DNA of 12,287 nucleotides from a bacterium (GTDB taxonomy: Bacteria; Planctomycetota; J058; JAJDCP01), in NCBI GenBank assembly GCA_030428695.1, contig JAUIEM010000305.1, forward strand, positions 1 through 12,287. Reading direction: 5' to 3'. Below the pieces are notes generated by a model. That model saw only the letters and a program-made list of their open reading frames with translations, was not told where the DNA came from and did no database searches. Of the stretch, positions 1 to 6,857 are shown one piece after another. Each line of letters begins with the position of its first letter. The first letter of the stretch is position 1. Made by a program: the position numbers and the translations under genes.

Positions 1-141
1 CAGGTCTCGACCGCCCTGGACGCGCTCGAGAAGCAGGTCGAGGCCTACTGCGGCGTCGATGCCGCCGCCGCCGCCGCGGAGGGTGCGGCCACCGACCAGA
101 CCGAAGAGGGCGAGGACGAGCCGGAAGCTCCGGAAGCCTGA
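1..141 (+). CDS. C-terminal end of an unidentified protein (5' truncated by window edge)
   Basis: The first reading frame is open from base 1 and stops at TGA 139-141, giving 46 residues. They begin QVSTALDALEKQVEAYCGVD, then run through an alanine stretch into a highly acidic tail (TEEGEDEPEAPEA). Only the end of the protein is present, so no family can be assigned. The first part looks like an amphipathic helix, and the Ala/Glu/Pro-rich tail is probably disordered. Codon use (G/C at most third positions) matches the neighbours, which supports a real gene. The next plus-strand gene starts 80 bp downstream, and a weak TATACT box lies in that gap, so the two need not be co-transcribed. Confidence 0.7.
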   Translation, partial: QVSTALDALEKQVEAYCGVDAAAAAAEGAATDQTEEGEDEPEAPEA

Positions 142-185
142 GGGCCCCATGGCCCGTCCGCTCCAGTCCCCGCCACCGCTTCGTG

Positions 186-191
186 TATACT
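186..191 (+). promoter_or_regulatory. Possible -10 box of the Uma2 gene
   Basis: TATACT at 186-191 matches TATAAT in five of six positions and stands out in very GC-rich DNA. It would start transcription near 198, just before the GGAGG ribosome binding site at 211-215. No convincing -35 hexamer lies 16-18 bp upstream (around 163-168), so the assignment is tentative. Confidence 0.3.
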
Positions 192-221
192 GACCGCGAG
201 GCCCGCTCCCGGAGGCGACGT

Positions 222-1025
222 ATGTCTGAGACAGTCCAGCCTCCCCCGAGCACGGTCCCGGCCATCGACCGGATCCCCGAGCCCGACATCGAGCACATCG
301 TGATCGAAGACGACGCGCCCGTGGACAGCTGGTACTCCGAGAAGCAGATGCGTCTCCTTCCCACGAGCCTGTACGCGTCGTGGAAGCCCCCCGAGGGCCG
401 GAGCTTCGAGTGCTTCTCCGACGTCGGCCTGTTCATCCACCCCGACGAGCCGCCGCTCGTGCCCGACGTGATGCTGAGCCTCGACGTGCAGATCCAATAC
501 TCCGAAGCCCGCACGAACAAGAAGCACAAGACGTACTTCATCTGGGTGTTCGGCAAGGCCCCGGAGCTGGTGATCGAAGTCGTGTCGAACAAGAAGGGTG
601 GGGAAGAAGAGAAGGCGTCGCGCTATGCCCGCATGGGGGTCTCCTACTACGCGATCCTCGACCCCGACCGGCACCTCAGCGATGCGCTCCTGCGCTTCTA
701 CAAGCGCGACGGGAGCCGTTTCGTGCGCTCGGAAGACTACGCCTGGCTGCCCGACCTCGGCCTGGGCCTGACCCTGTGGAAGGGCAGCTTCGAGGGCTGG
801 GAGGACACCTGGCTGCGCTGGTGCGACGCCGAAGGGAAGGTGCTGCCCACCGGTGCCGAGGCTGCGGCAGAGGCCGAACAGGGCAGGGCAGAGGCCGAAC
901 AGGGCAGGGCAGAGGCCGAACAGGGCAGGGCAGAGGCCGAACAGGCCGCCGCAGCCGCCGAAGCCCGCGCCGCCGCCCTGGCCGAACGCCTGCGCGCGCT
1001 CGGGGTCGACCCGGACAGCCTCTGA
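222..1025 (+). CDS. Uma2-family (DUF820) PD-(D/E)xK nuclease-like protein with coiled-coil tail
   Basis: A 267-residue protein. ATG 222 is chosen because GGAGG (211-215) sits 6 nt upstream; an in-frame GTG at 183 would add 13 Arg-rich residues and has no such site. The Uma2 core covers about residues 37-195. It shows the restriction-endonuclease-like pattern: PDVML with Asp82, ELVIEVVS with Glu119, then Lys131 in EEEKASRYARMGVSYYAILDP. The catalytic set D-E-K therefore appears intact. Residues about 211-260 form an Ala/Glu/Arg-rich helix built from perfect AEAEQGR heptads, followed by LAERLRALGVDP, a common ending of Uma2 proteins with coiled-coil tails. Uma2 proteins are widespread in multicopy families in Cyanobacteria, Chloroflexi, Planctomycetes and Myxococcota. 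Their biological role is poorly established and nuclease activity is inferred from the fold. The next gene begins 86 bp downstream. Confidence 0.9.
   Translation: MSETVQPPPSTVPAIDRIPEPDIEHIVIEDDAPVDSWYSEKQMRLLPTSLYASWKPPEGRSFECFSDVGLFIHPDEPPLVPDVMLSLDVQIQYSEARTNKKHKTYFIWVFGKAPELVIEVVSNKKGGEEEKASRYARMGVSYYAILDPDRHLSDALLRFYKRDGSRFVRSEDYAWLPDLGLGLTLWKGSFEGWEDTWLRWCDAEGKVLPTGAEAAAEAEQGRAEAEQGRAEAEQGRAEAEQAAAAAEARAAALAERLRALGVDPDSL
867..945 (+). repeat. 21-bp tandem repeat inside the Uma2 gene
   Basis: The unit GCAGAGGCCGAACAGGGCAG+G is repeated three times without a mismatch (867-887, 888-908, 909-929). A fourth copy runs for 16 bp (930-945) before diverging. It encodes the heptad AEAEQGR. Because the unit is exactly three heptad-preserving turns of seven codons, copy-number change would lengthen or shorten the coiled coil without breaking the frame. 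Confidence 0.93.
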
Positions 1026-1111
1026 TCCGCGAGCGAATATTCTTCGACGACGGGTGCACACCGCGGCAGGTCGGCTACAGTGGGGCAGTGCTGGCACAGG
1101 AGGCTCCCGCC

Positions 1112-2116
1112 ATGCGCTCGACCGTCCGCCTTCCCAACCACAAGGACGTCATCCACACCGACCGCCTCGACCTCACCAGCCTGGCGCGCGGCAAGGTCCA
1201 TCGCCTGCGTGTCCAGCTGGCCGAGAGCGCCGTCGGCGAAGCGGTCGCCGTCCCTGTGCGCGTGGCACGCGGCGCGGAGGATGGCCCGGTCGTAGGCCTG
1301 ACCGCGGCGCTCCACGGCAATGAGGTCAACGGCATCCCGAGCATCCACCGCCTGTTCCGACGCATCGACGCGCGGGCCCTCAAGGGCACGGTTGTCGCCG
1401 CGGCCCCGCTGAACGTCCCCGGCTACCACTCCAACGTACGGGAGTTCCGCGACGGCAAGGACCTCAACCGGCTGTTCCCGGGAACCCCCGAAGGCAGCGA
1501 GAGCCAGGTCTACGCCCACCGCATCCTCGAGCGGATCGTCAAGCACTTCGAGTATCTGGTCGATCTGCACACCGCGAGCTTCGGACGGGTGAACTCCCTG
1601 TACATCCGCGCCGACATGACCCGGCCGCTCACCGCCGAGCTATCGCGGGTGCTGCGGCCCCAGATCATCGTCAACAACGCGGGCGGCGACGGCACCCTGC
1701 GCGGCGCGGCGGAGGATCTCGGCATCCACGCGATCACCGTCGAGATCGGCAACCCCCAGCGCGCCCAGGAGAGCCTGATCACCTCGTCGAGCATCGGGCT
1801 GCGCGACTTCCTCGAACACCTCGGCATGGTCGAGCCCGACGAAGAGCGCCCGCCCTACGATCCGATCGAGTGTACGCGTTCGTTCTGGCTGTACACCGAC
1901 GCGGGCGGCTTCCTCGAGGTCTTCCCGGGCCTCACCGACCGGGTGCGGCAGGGGGACCCGGTCGGACAGCTGCTCAACGAGTGGGGCGAGGTCCGCTTCC
2001 GCTACGACGCACCCGCCGACGGCGTCATCGTCGGCAAGGCGACCAACCCCGTCGCCCACACCGGCTCGCGCATCGTGCACTTCGGCGTAGAGGGGACGAC
2101 GCCACTCGCCGGCTGA
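1112..2116 (+). CDS. Succinylglutamate desuccinylase/aspartoacylase-type zinc deacylase (M14 fold)
   Basis: A 334-residue protein. ATG 1112 follows AGGAGG (1098-1103) by 8 nt; an in-frame GTG at 1088 lacks a comparable site. The AstE/aspartoacylase signature is complete. HGNE at 68-71 (His68, Glu71) and His153 in YLVDLHT would bind zinc. NVPGY followed by DLNRLFPG (117-124) supplies the substrate-binding Arg, and Glu211 in ITVEIGNPQ fits the catalytic glutamate. Residues about 255-326 form a beta-rich C-terminal domain with GGFLEVFPGLTDRVRQGDPVGQ, resembling the lipoyl/biotinyl-like barrel that ends many members of this family. The family removes acyl groups from amino-acid amides, but the substrate cannot be read from sequence, and no arginine-catabolism genes lie nearby. 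It is predicted to be cytoplasmic, with no signal peptide. A TACAGT at 1076-1081 could be a weak -10 box. Confidence 0.9.
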   Translation: MRSTVRLPNHKDVIHTDRLDLTSLARGKVHRLRVQLAESAVGEAVAVPVRVARGAEDGPVVGLTAALHGNEVNGIPSIHRLFRRIDARALKGTVVAAAPLNVPGYHSNVREFRDGKDLNRLFPGTPEGSESQVYAHRILERIVKHFEYLVDLHTASFGRVNSLYIRADMTRPLTAELSRVLRPQIIVNNAGGDGTLRGAAEDLGIHAITVEIGNPQRAQESLITSSSIGLRDFLEHLGMVEPDEERPPYDPIECTRSFWLYTDAGGFLEVFPGLTDRVRQGDPVGQLLNEWGEVRFRYDAPADGVIVGKATNPVAHTGSRIVHFGVEGTTPLAG

Positions 2117-2230
2117 GCGGACGCCCGTATGTATGATCCCCGCGGCGGGAGCCCGCGCGGAGTCGATGGCTTGGGCGCGGAACCCGCCTCCTGCGCGCCT
2201 CCACACAGCACCGTAAACGCCTTTCACATT

Positions 2231-2247
2231 TTGGCATTCCGTTCGCT
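2231..2247 (+). promoter_or_regulatory. Sigma-54-like (-24/-12) promoter of the alpha/beta hydrolase gene
   Basis: TTGGCATTCCGTTCGCT at 2231-2247 has the invariant GG (2233-2234) and GC (2245-2246) separated by exactly 10 nt. TGGCA at -24 is intact, and TCGCT matches TTGCT in four of five positions at -12. It lies in an unusually A/T-rich island (about 2211-2265) between two GC-rich genes. It predicts a start near 2258, about 27 nt before the ATG. No enhancer-binding site was recognised. Confidence 0.42.
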
Positions 2248-2284
2248 TTCCCTCTCGTGACACCACGACCGGAGAGGAACACCC

Positions 2285-3514
2285 ATGCCGACCGCCACCA
2301 AGAAAACCGACCGCGTCTTCGCCCACGGCGCCCGCCGCTTCTCCCTGTTCACCGGCAGCCGCGCCAAGGTGATCGTCCGCCGCAAGCCGGGCATGTCCTG
2401 GCTCGACGAAGAGGGCCCGCGGCGCGAGAAGATCGAGCTGCGCACCCAGACCGCCTACCTGCGCGGCGAGCGCCTGCCGCAGCCGGCGGGGGCCCCGGTC
2501 TTCGTGCTCCTGCCCGGCTTCAACTGCACCCACCTGATCTGGGAGGGGCTGGCCCGGAAGCTCCACACCCGGGGCTGCGATGTGTTCATGGTCAACTTCC
2601 GCGGACAGGGGCCCGACGACTTCCGCTCCGAGCCGCGCTATCCGGTGCGCGGAGCCGCCGGCTTCGACAAGATCGCCCTCGAGGACACGCCGGCGATCAT
2701 CGAGCACGCCTACGAGACGACCGGCCGCAAGGTCCACGTCGTCGGCTTCTCGATGGGCGGGCTCGCCGTGCACGCCTACCGCCACGGCGTGACCCTCGAC
2801 GAGTACGGCGTCATCCGCTACGACGCCGCGCAGGCCGCCGCCCGCGCCGAGATCCTGGCGAGCGTCACCGAGGTCGGACGGCCCGCGCAGATGGAGGCCT
2901 ACCAGAGCCTGACCACCGGCTACTTCTTCCGCGTCGGCCAGCTGCTGTCGCTGATTCCGCAGTCACTCGAGGGGGTGGACCTGTTCCCGAGCGCCCTGTT
3001 CGGCCCCTTCGGCTCGACCCGCCGCTACGGGCGCCTCGGTCGCGCCTACGAGAAGCTGCTCAAGGCGCAGCTGTACCCGTTCTACAAGGTCGCTCCCCGC
3101 TCGATGTTCTGCCGGGAGAACATCTCCTTCGCGTTCTTCGTCGACATGCTGCGCACCCACGCGATCCAGCGCACCCACACGGACATCTTCGCGGACGTGA
3201 CCCGTTTCTACCGCCACGGCTGGATGTCGGCCGACGGCGCGCTCGACTACGAGAACGCGCCGGGCAAGCAGAGCTTCGTCGAGCGGCTGGCGATCGTCGG
3301 CGGCGACGAGGACACCGCCGAGCCGATCGGCCTGCACCACAGCGTGGCCGACATCCACATGGCGGCGGAGAGCGCGCGGAAGTCGGCGGCGCCGGGCACC
3401 GAGCTGGTCGTGAAGATCCAGCCGAACACCGGCCACCTCGACGCCGTCATGGGACCGCAGGAAGAGACGCTGCTCGGCATCTTCGAGCGCTGGACGCGGG
3501 GCTGGGTGGAGTAG
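2285..3514 (+). CDS. Alpha/beta hydrolase, cytoplasmic, substrate unknown
   Basis: A 409-residue protein starting at ATG 2285, with a GGAGAGGA ribosome site (2271-2278) 6 nt upstream. Core features of the fold are present in order. FVLLPGFNCTHLIWEGLA (73-90) fits the oxyanion-hole strand-loop. VHVVGFSMGG (150-159) is the nucleophile elbow with Ser156. An acidic pair in VGGDEDTAEP (Asp341/Asp343) is a candidate for the triad acid, and NTGHLDAVMG carries His384. Residues about 165-300 form a long insertion rich in aromatic residues, which probably makes the lid and substrate pocket. The first ~60 residues are a basic extension outside the hydrolase core. There is no signal peptide or lipobox. 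Overall layout recalls PHA-synthase-like and lipase-like hydrolases, but the nucleophile is Ser, not Cys, and no PHA genes are nearby. It ends 9 bp before the stop of the convergent minus-strand gene. Confidence 0.85.
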   Translation: MPTATKKTDRVFAHGARRFSLFTGSRAKVIVRRKPGMSWLDEEGPRREKIELRTQTAYLRGERLPQPAGAPVFVLLPGFNCTHLIWEGLARKLHTRGCDVFMVNFRGQGPDDFRSEPRYPVRGAAGFDKIALEDTPAIIEHAYETTGRKVHVVGFSMGGLAVHAYRHGVTLDEYGVIRYDAAQAAARAEILASVTEVGRPAQMEAYQSLTTGYFFRVGQLLSLIPQSLEGVDLFPSALFGPFGSTRRYGRLGRAYEKLLKAQLYPFYKVAPRSMFCRENISFAFFVDMLRTHAIQRTHTDIFADVTRFYRHGWMSADGALDYENAPGKQSFVERLAIVGGDEDTAEPIGLHHSVADIHMAAESARKSAAPGTELVVKIQPNTGHLDAVMGPQEETLLGIFERWTRGWVE

Positions 3515-3523
3515 CCTCGGGCC

Positions 3524-3991
3524 TCATCCCCCCGCAGCGCCGCCCGCTCCAGGCGGCGGCGGAGGCGGACAGACCTCGCCCATGATCACCGGCTCGGGGC
3601 GCAGCTTCAGGTAGATCAGCATACGCTCGGCTGCGCGCTCGAGCGAGCGGGTCTCGACGCCGAGCGGCCCGACCAGCAGCCCGAAGAGGCCGAGGGCCAG
3701 GCCGACCACGACGGTCGCCCCGAGCACGGCGCGGCGGGCCAGCCAGCCGACGGCGCGGCGCAGCTCGAAGGGGCAGTCGCGCGTGAGGACCGTGCCGTCC
3801 GTGCGGCGGAAGATCCGGACGCAGGTCCGGCCCCCGGACGCGAGCAGGGCCCGCGCCTCCTCGCTCGTCAGGTCGGCGATGTTGTAGACGTTGAGGCGGC
3901 AGTCCTCGCACTGGCGCACGCGCTCGCTGCCGACCATGTCCTCCCAGCGGTTCGAGCAGGGAGAGGCGATCTCGATCTTCAGGCCGTCCAT
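3524..3991 (-). CDS. Cys-rich single-pass membrane protein of an uncharacterised family
   Basis: A 155-residue protein. ATG at 3991-3989 is preceded by GGAGGA (complement of 3997-4002) 5 nt upstream. The N-terminal half carries a recognisable pattern: PCSNRWEDM (Cys12), RVRQCEDC (Cys28, Cys31), LNVYNIADLTSEEA, RTCVRIFRRTDGTVLTRDCP (Cys57, Cys73). I recognise this as a widespread family of hypothetical proteins in Myxococcota, Acidobacteriota and Planctomycetota. The spaced cysteines suggest a metal-binding knuckle or a disulfide pair; neither is shown. A hydrophobic helix covers about residues 88-110. Beyond it lie a short Pro-rich tail (CPPPPPP) and Gly/Ala residues. With the Arg-rich stretch just before the helix, the Cys domain is predicted to be cytoplasmic. 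It follows the AI-2E family gene by 64 bp and may be co-transcribed with it. Function unknown. Confidence 0.8.
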   Translation of the reverse strand: MDGLKIEIASPCSNRWEDMVGSERVRQCEDCRLNVYNIADLTSEEARALLASGGRTCVRIFRRTDGTVLTRDCPFELRRAVGWLARRAVLGATVVVGLALGLFGLLVGPLGVETRSLERAAERMLIYLKLRPEPVIMGEVCPPPPPPGAGGAAGG

Positions 3992-4055
3992 CGGGGTCCT
4001 CCGTCGCTGCCCCTTCGACCCCGGCGAGCGCTGTCGTGTTCCCGAAATCCCGGAG

Positions 4056-6203
4056 TCAGTGCTCCAGCCGCGGTTCCTTCGCCTGCACCTTCGCCGGCTG
4101 CTCCTCCGGCTGCGCGCCGAGGTAGCGGAAGGACAGCCGCACGAGCGGACCGGAGATCGACTCGGCCAGGGCGTCGGCGCTCGCGTAGGCCGAGCCGGCG
4201 AGGTCGCGCCGGGTGACGGCCTCGAGGGTCAGCCGCTCGATGTCGGTGACCTTGAGCCAGATCGTCGCCGGGCCGCTGCCCTCCACGGCGTACACCCTGC
4301 CGACCGCGAAGCGCTGCAGCCGCCGCCCCCGCGCGAAGGTGACCCGCCACGCCCCGGAGCGCAGCTTCTCGCGCAGCTCCTCCGACGCCGGGAAGCGGAG
4401 CTCCGGCCGCGAGGAGGGGTAGCCGAAGGCCTGGGCGATCCGCATCCGCACCCGCTGCCACAGCTCGTTCAGCCGCCGATGGCGTGTGAACAGCTCGCGG
4501 CCGCGGACCACGCCGGAGACGATGTGCACGTCCCGCTCGCCGTCCTTGACCCGCAGCGGCCAGGGGATGTCCTCGTGCAGCACGAGCTGCTGGCTGCGCT
4601 CGTCCTCGCCGTGGTAGGCGTAGCGCGTGCAGTGCCAGGCCTCGGGCAGGTCGCGCTCGCCGAACTGGGCGTAGCCGGGCCCGCTGTCGACCTCGAGGGT
4701 CTCGAGCCGGCCCGCGCCGCCGACGTAGCGGAGCTGCTCGCCCTTGCGGAAGATCGGGAAGGCGAAGGCGATCTCGGCGCCCTCCTCCTGTTCGCGCAGG
4801 AGCAGCCGCCGCCGGGAGTTGAACACGTAGCGCTCGAGCTCGCTCCCGTCCTCCCCACAGCGCAGGTAGCGGTAGACCCGCTCGCCGTCGCGGCACTCGA
4901 CCCCGACGAAGACCCGCGTCGTCCCGTCGCTGAGCTCGAGATGGTCGCCGACCCGGCTGAGCACGGGCGGCGGGTAGCGGTGGCGGTCGGGGATCCGCGG
5001 CCGATCGCGGAACACCGGCCGGCTCAGGGTCTCCCACAGGCGCTTGACGTGCGGGCGCAGATACTGGCCAGGGAAGCGCCACAGGCGGCGCCGCAGCTTC
5101 AGCACCTTGTCGGTGTTGCGTTGGCCCTCGACGAACACGGTGATGAAGCGCAGGGAGGGATGCAGCCGGCACAGCTCCTTCACCGCGAAGGTCAGCGGCA
5201 CCGAGAGGATCGCCCCGGACACGCCCCAGATGCGGAACCACAGCGCCAGGCTGAGCAGCACCGCGAGGGCGGACATGTCGAGGGTGTCGCCGGCGAGGAT
5301 CGGCTCGATCACGTTCCCGAACAGGAACTGGGTGCCCCCGAGCGACAGCAGGACGAGCAGCTTGTGGGAGATCGGATCCATCAGCACGCCGGTCCCGACC
5401 AGCGCGAGGGCGATCAGCGAGCCGACGTTGGGGATGAAGTTGAGGAAGAAGGTGCTGACCGACCAGAAGAAGGCGAAGCGCACGCCGGCGCCTTCGAGGA
5501 TGAAGTAGGTGACGATCGCGGTCAGGAAGCTGATCAGGGTCTTGATGCCGAAGTAGTCGGCGATGCCGCGCGCGACCTTGCGCAGGGAGGCGTAGACCTT
5601 GGCGCCGGTGCCAGGGAAGGCGCGGTGCACCTTCCAGGACAGCAGCTGCAGCTCGGCGAGGATGAAGCCAGCGTAGACCAGACTGGCGGCCATGCTGGAC
5701 AGGATGTTGCGCAGGAACAGGAGCAGCTCGCTCAACAGGTCGGGCACCAGCCCGACAGCGGAGTCCGCCGAGCTGCGCAGGAGCCCGCCGACGCCGGTGC
5801 TCTCGTTCGGCGCGACGGTCAGGCTGTCCGGCGTGAAGATGTCGAGCTTCGCGAGCTTGCGGCTGACCGTCTCGACCCCGTCGAGCACGCTCGCCTTGTA
5901 CTCGGGGAAGAACTCCTTGACCTGGTCGTACTCCGCGCTCATGCGGGCGCTGACGAAGTTGACGACCAGCAGCCCGAGCAACCCCGTGACGCCGAGCACG
6001 ACGATGCGCCCGAGCAGGTCGTCGACGAGATTCCAGAGGAAGTGGATGAACACGCACAGCAGGATCGCGAGGATCAGCGGCACGAGCTCCTGCTTCAGAT
6101 ACGTCAGCATCGCGCCGCTGATCAGCACGGTCAGGGTGCCGAGGAACAAGAGCTCGAGCTTCTTCGCGCTCGTCAGCGGGGTGGGAGCCGGTTCTTCAGG
6201 CAT
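4056..6203 (-). CDS. AI-2E family (TqsA/PerM/YdiK-type) membrane protein with large ASCH-like C-terminal extension
   Basis: A 715-residue protein from ATG 6203; an in-frame TTG at 6230 would add nine residues. Neither start has a clear ribosome site. Residues 1-360 are an AI-2E family transporter domain. Paired helices lie near 16-36, 40-59 and 66-85, a soluble segment about 86-160, then further helices to about 345. Family hallmarks are FIPNVGSLIA (256-265) and NVIEPILAGDTLDMSALAVL (297-316), with WGVSGAILSVPLTFAVKEL (326-344). Members export or exchange small solutes; AI-2 is only one proposed substrate. Usual length is 340-400 residues, so about 325 residues are extra. They comprise a basic linker (370-410), a beta-rich region of unknown type (415-575) and residues about 605-695. 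That last segment has GAWRVTFARGRR, FAVGRVYAVEG, IWLKVTDIERLTLEAVTRRD and SFRYLG in the order of an ASCH (PUA-related) domain. The transporter call is firm; the ASCH call is inference. Confidence 0.85.
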   Translation of the reverse strand: MPEEPAPTPLTSAKKLELLFLGTLTVLISGAMLTYLKQELVPLILAILLCVFIHFLWNLVDDLLGRIVVLGVTGLLGLLVVNFVSARMSAEYDQVKEFFPEYKASVLDGVETVSRKLAKLDIFTPDSLTVAPNESTGVGGLLRSSADSAVGLVPDLLSELLLFLRNILSSMAASLVYAGFILAELQLLSWKVHRAFPGTGAKVYASLRKVARGIADYFGIKTLISFLTAIVTYFILEGAGVRFAFFWSVSTFFLNFIPNVGSLIALALVGTGVLMDPISHKLLVLLSLGGTQFLFGNVIEPILAGDTLDMSALAVLLSLALWFRIWGVSGAILSVPLTFAVKELCRLHPSLRFITVFVEGQRNTDKVLKLRRRLWRFPGQYLRPHVKRLWETLSRPVFRDRPRIPDRHRYPPPVLSRVGDHLELSDGTTRVFVGVECRDGERVYRYLRCGEDGSELERYVFNSRRRLLLREQEEGAEIAFAFPIFRKGEQLRYVGGAGRLETLEVDSGPGYAQFGERDLPEAWHCTRYAYHGEDERSQQLVLHEDIPWPLRVKDGERDVHIVSGVVRGRELFTRHRRLNELWQRVRMRIAQAFGYPSSRPELRFPASEELREKLRSGAWRVTFARGRRLQRFAVGRVYAVEGSGPATIWLKVTDIERLTLEAVTRRDLAGSAYASADALAESISGPLVRLSFRYLGAQPEEQPAKVQAKEPRLEH

Positions 6204-6305
6204 GGGGCGCTCGCTCGGGGTTCCCCCCAAGATAGCGCAGAGGGCGGCCGCGGCGCCAGCGCGGAGCGCGCGCGGAGGTCAGCCCGGGGAAACCGCGGGA
6301 TACGC

Positions 6306-6734
6306 TCAGACTTCGAGCGGGATGGGGCCGAGGCTGCGCCAGATCGCGCGGGCCAGCTCGAGGTCCTCGGCCCGCTTGAGGTACATCGCGAGCTGGGCCT
6401 CGCCGGCGGAGCCGAGCACGAAGCCGTGGAAGACGTGCATGCGACGCCGCCCGCGGCGCTCGACGAGGGAGTAGCCGAAGTGGATGACGTCGTCGTCGCG
6501 CTCGACCGCCTCTTCGACAGCGTCGCCCGGCATCTCGTCGCGGATCCGCTCGAGGCCCGCATCGGCGTCGGCGAGCTCGGCGCCCCACTCGGACATCCAG
6601 ATCGTGAACTCCGGCCGCCACAGCACGACGTCCTCTCCGTCCTGGCGCTTCGAGAACGGGACGGGCAGCCGCAGGGACCAGCGGTTGCTCAGGACGACGA
6701 CGCCCTCGACGACGGTGGCGTTGGAGTCAGGCAT
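6306..6734 (-). CDS. Small hypothetical protein, unrecognised
   Basis: A 142-residue protein starting at ATG 6734-6732, with GAGGAA 4-5 nt upstream. A second ATG 12 nt earlier overlaps that ribosome site and is less likely. I do not recognise the family. There is no signal peptide, membrane helix or cysteine. The visible pattern is a beta-rich start (VVVLSNRWSLRLPVPF, VVLWRPEFTIWMSEWG), a central helix (ADAGLERIRDEMPGD), another beta section (DVIHFGYSLVERRG, MHVFHGFVLGSAGEAQLAMYL) and a last helix (ELARAIWRSLGPIPLEV). This order, with an early N-x-W and a terminal helix, resembles the small PsbP/DcrB-like (DUF1795-type) fold. That is a guess from strand order only. It lies 123 bp after the IMPase fusion gene and 102 bp before the AI-2E family gene, with a possible promoter of its own. 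Confidence 0.7.
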   Translation of the reverse strand: MPDSNATVVEGVVVLSNRWSLRLPVPFSKRQDGEDVVLWRPEFTIWMSEWGAELADADAGLERIRDEMPGDAVEEAVERDDDVIHFGYSLVERRGRRRMHVFHGFVLGSAGEAQLAMYLKRAEDLELARAIWRSLGPIPLEV

Positions 6735-6769
6735 GGTGTTCCTCATTCGCGTGGTGGATCGCGGCCTTG

Positions 6770-6798
6770 AACTTAGCAGCAAACCCCATGCCCGGCAA
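6770..6798 (-). promoter_or_regulatory. Possible sigma-70-type promoter of the small hypothetical gene
   Basis: Read on the minus strand, TTGCCG (6798-6793) and TAAGTT (6775-6770) are separated by exactly 17 nt. They lie in the least GC-rich part of the gap and would start transcription about 28 nt before ATG 6734. Matches to the consensus are only 4/6 and 3/6, so the spacing is the main support. Confidence 0.28.
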
Positions 6799-6814
6799 GC
6801 CGCAGCGCGGGAGG

Positions 6815-6837
6815 CGCAGCGCGCTGGCAGCGCTGCG
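6815..6837 (-). terminator. GC-rich hairpin downstream of the IMPase fusion gene
   Basis: CGCAGCGC (6815-6822) and GCGCTGCG (6830-6837) form a perfect 8-bp stem with a 7-nt loop, about 21 nt past the stop codon of the fusion gene. There is no U-tract on the transcript, so it may be only an RNA-stabilising or pausing hairpin. It separates that gene from the possible promoter at 6770-6798. Confidence 0.28.
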
Positions 6838-6857
6838 TCCCGCTTGAGTCTCGTCCG

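Noticed and set aside
183..221. Earlier GTG start for the Uma2 protein
   Set aside because: It adds an Arg-rich segment untypical of the family, lacks a ribosome site and overlaps the likely -10 box; ATG 222 has GGAGG at the right distance.
867..945. CRISPR-like direct repeats
   Set aside because: Units abut without spacers and encode a heptad in frame.
380..1111. Long N-terminal extension of the zinc deacylase frame through the Uma2 gene
   Set aside because: The translation is Arg/Pro-rich shadow sequence; AGGAGG before ATG 1112 and the homology start agree.
2132..2137. TATGAT as a -10 box for the alpha/beta hydrolase gene
   Set aside because: No -35 partner at the right distance, and it would leave a leader of about 140 nt; the sigma-54-like site is closer and better.
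2139..2160. GC-rich hairpin after the zinc deacylase gene as terminator
   Set aside because: The stem has a bulge and a very small loop, and there is no T-run after it.
3538..3558. Hairpin CGCCGCC/GGCGGCG at the convergent gene ends as bidirectional terminator
   Set aside because: It lies inside the coding end of the minus-strand gene, where Gly/Ala codons give such repeats by chance; no T-tract on either side.
6204..6230. TTG start for the AI-2E family protein
   Set aside because: TTG is rarer and has no ribosome site, and a TATCTT resembling a -10 box lies immediately upstream of it. ATG 6203 is preferred, though it too lacks a clear site.
3891..6770. A 959-codon open frame on the plus strand
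   Set aside because: It is antisense to the AI-2E family and neighbouring genes and has Glu/Arg/Gln-rich low-complexity composition, the usual result of high GC in the real genes.
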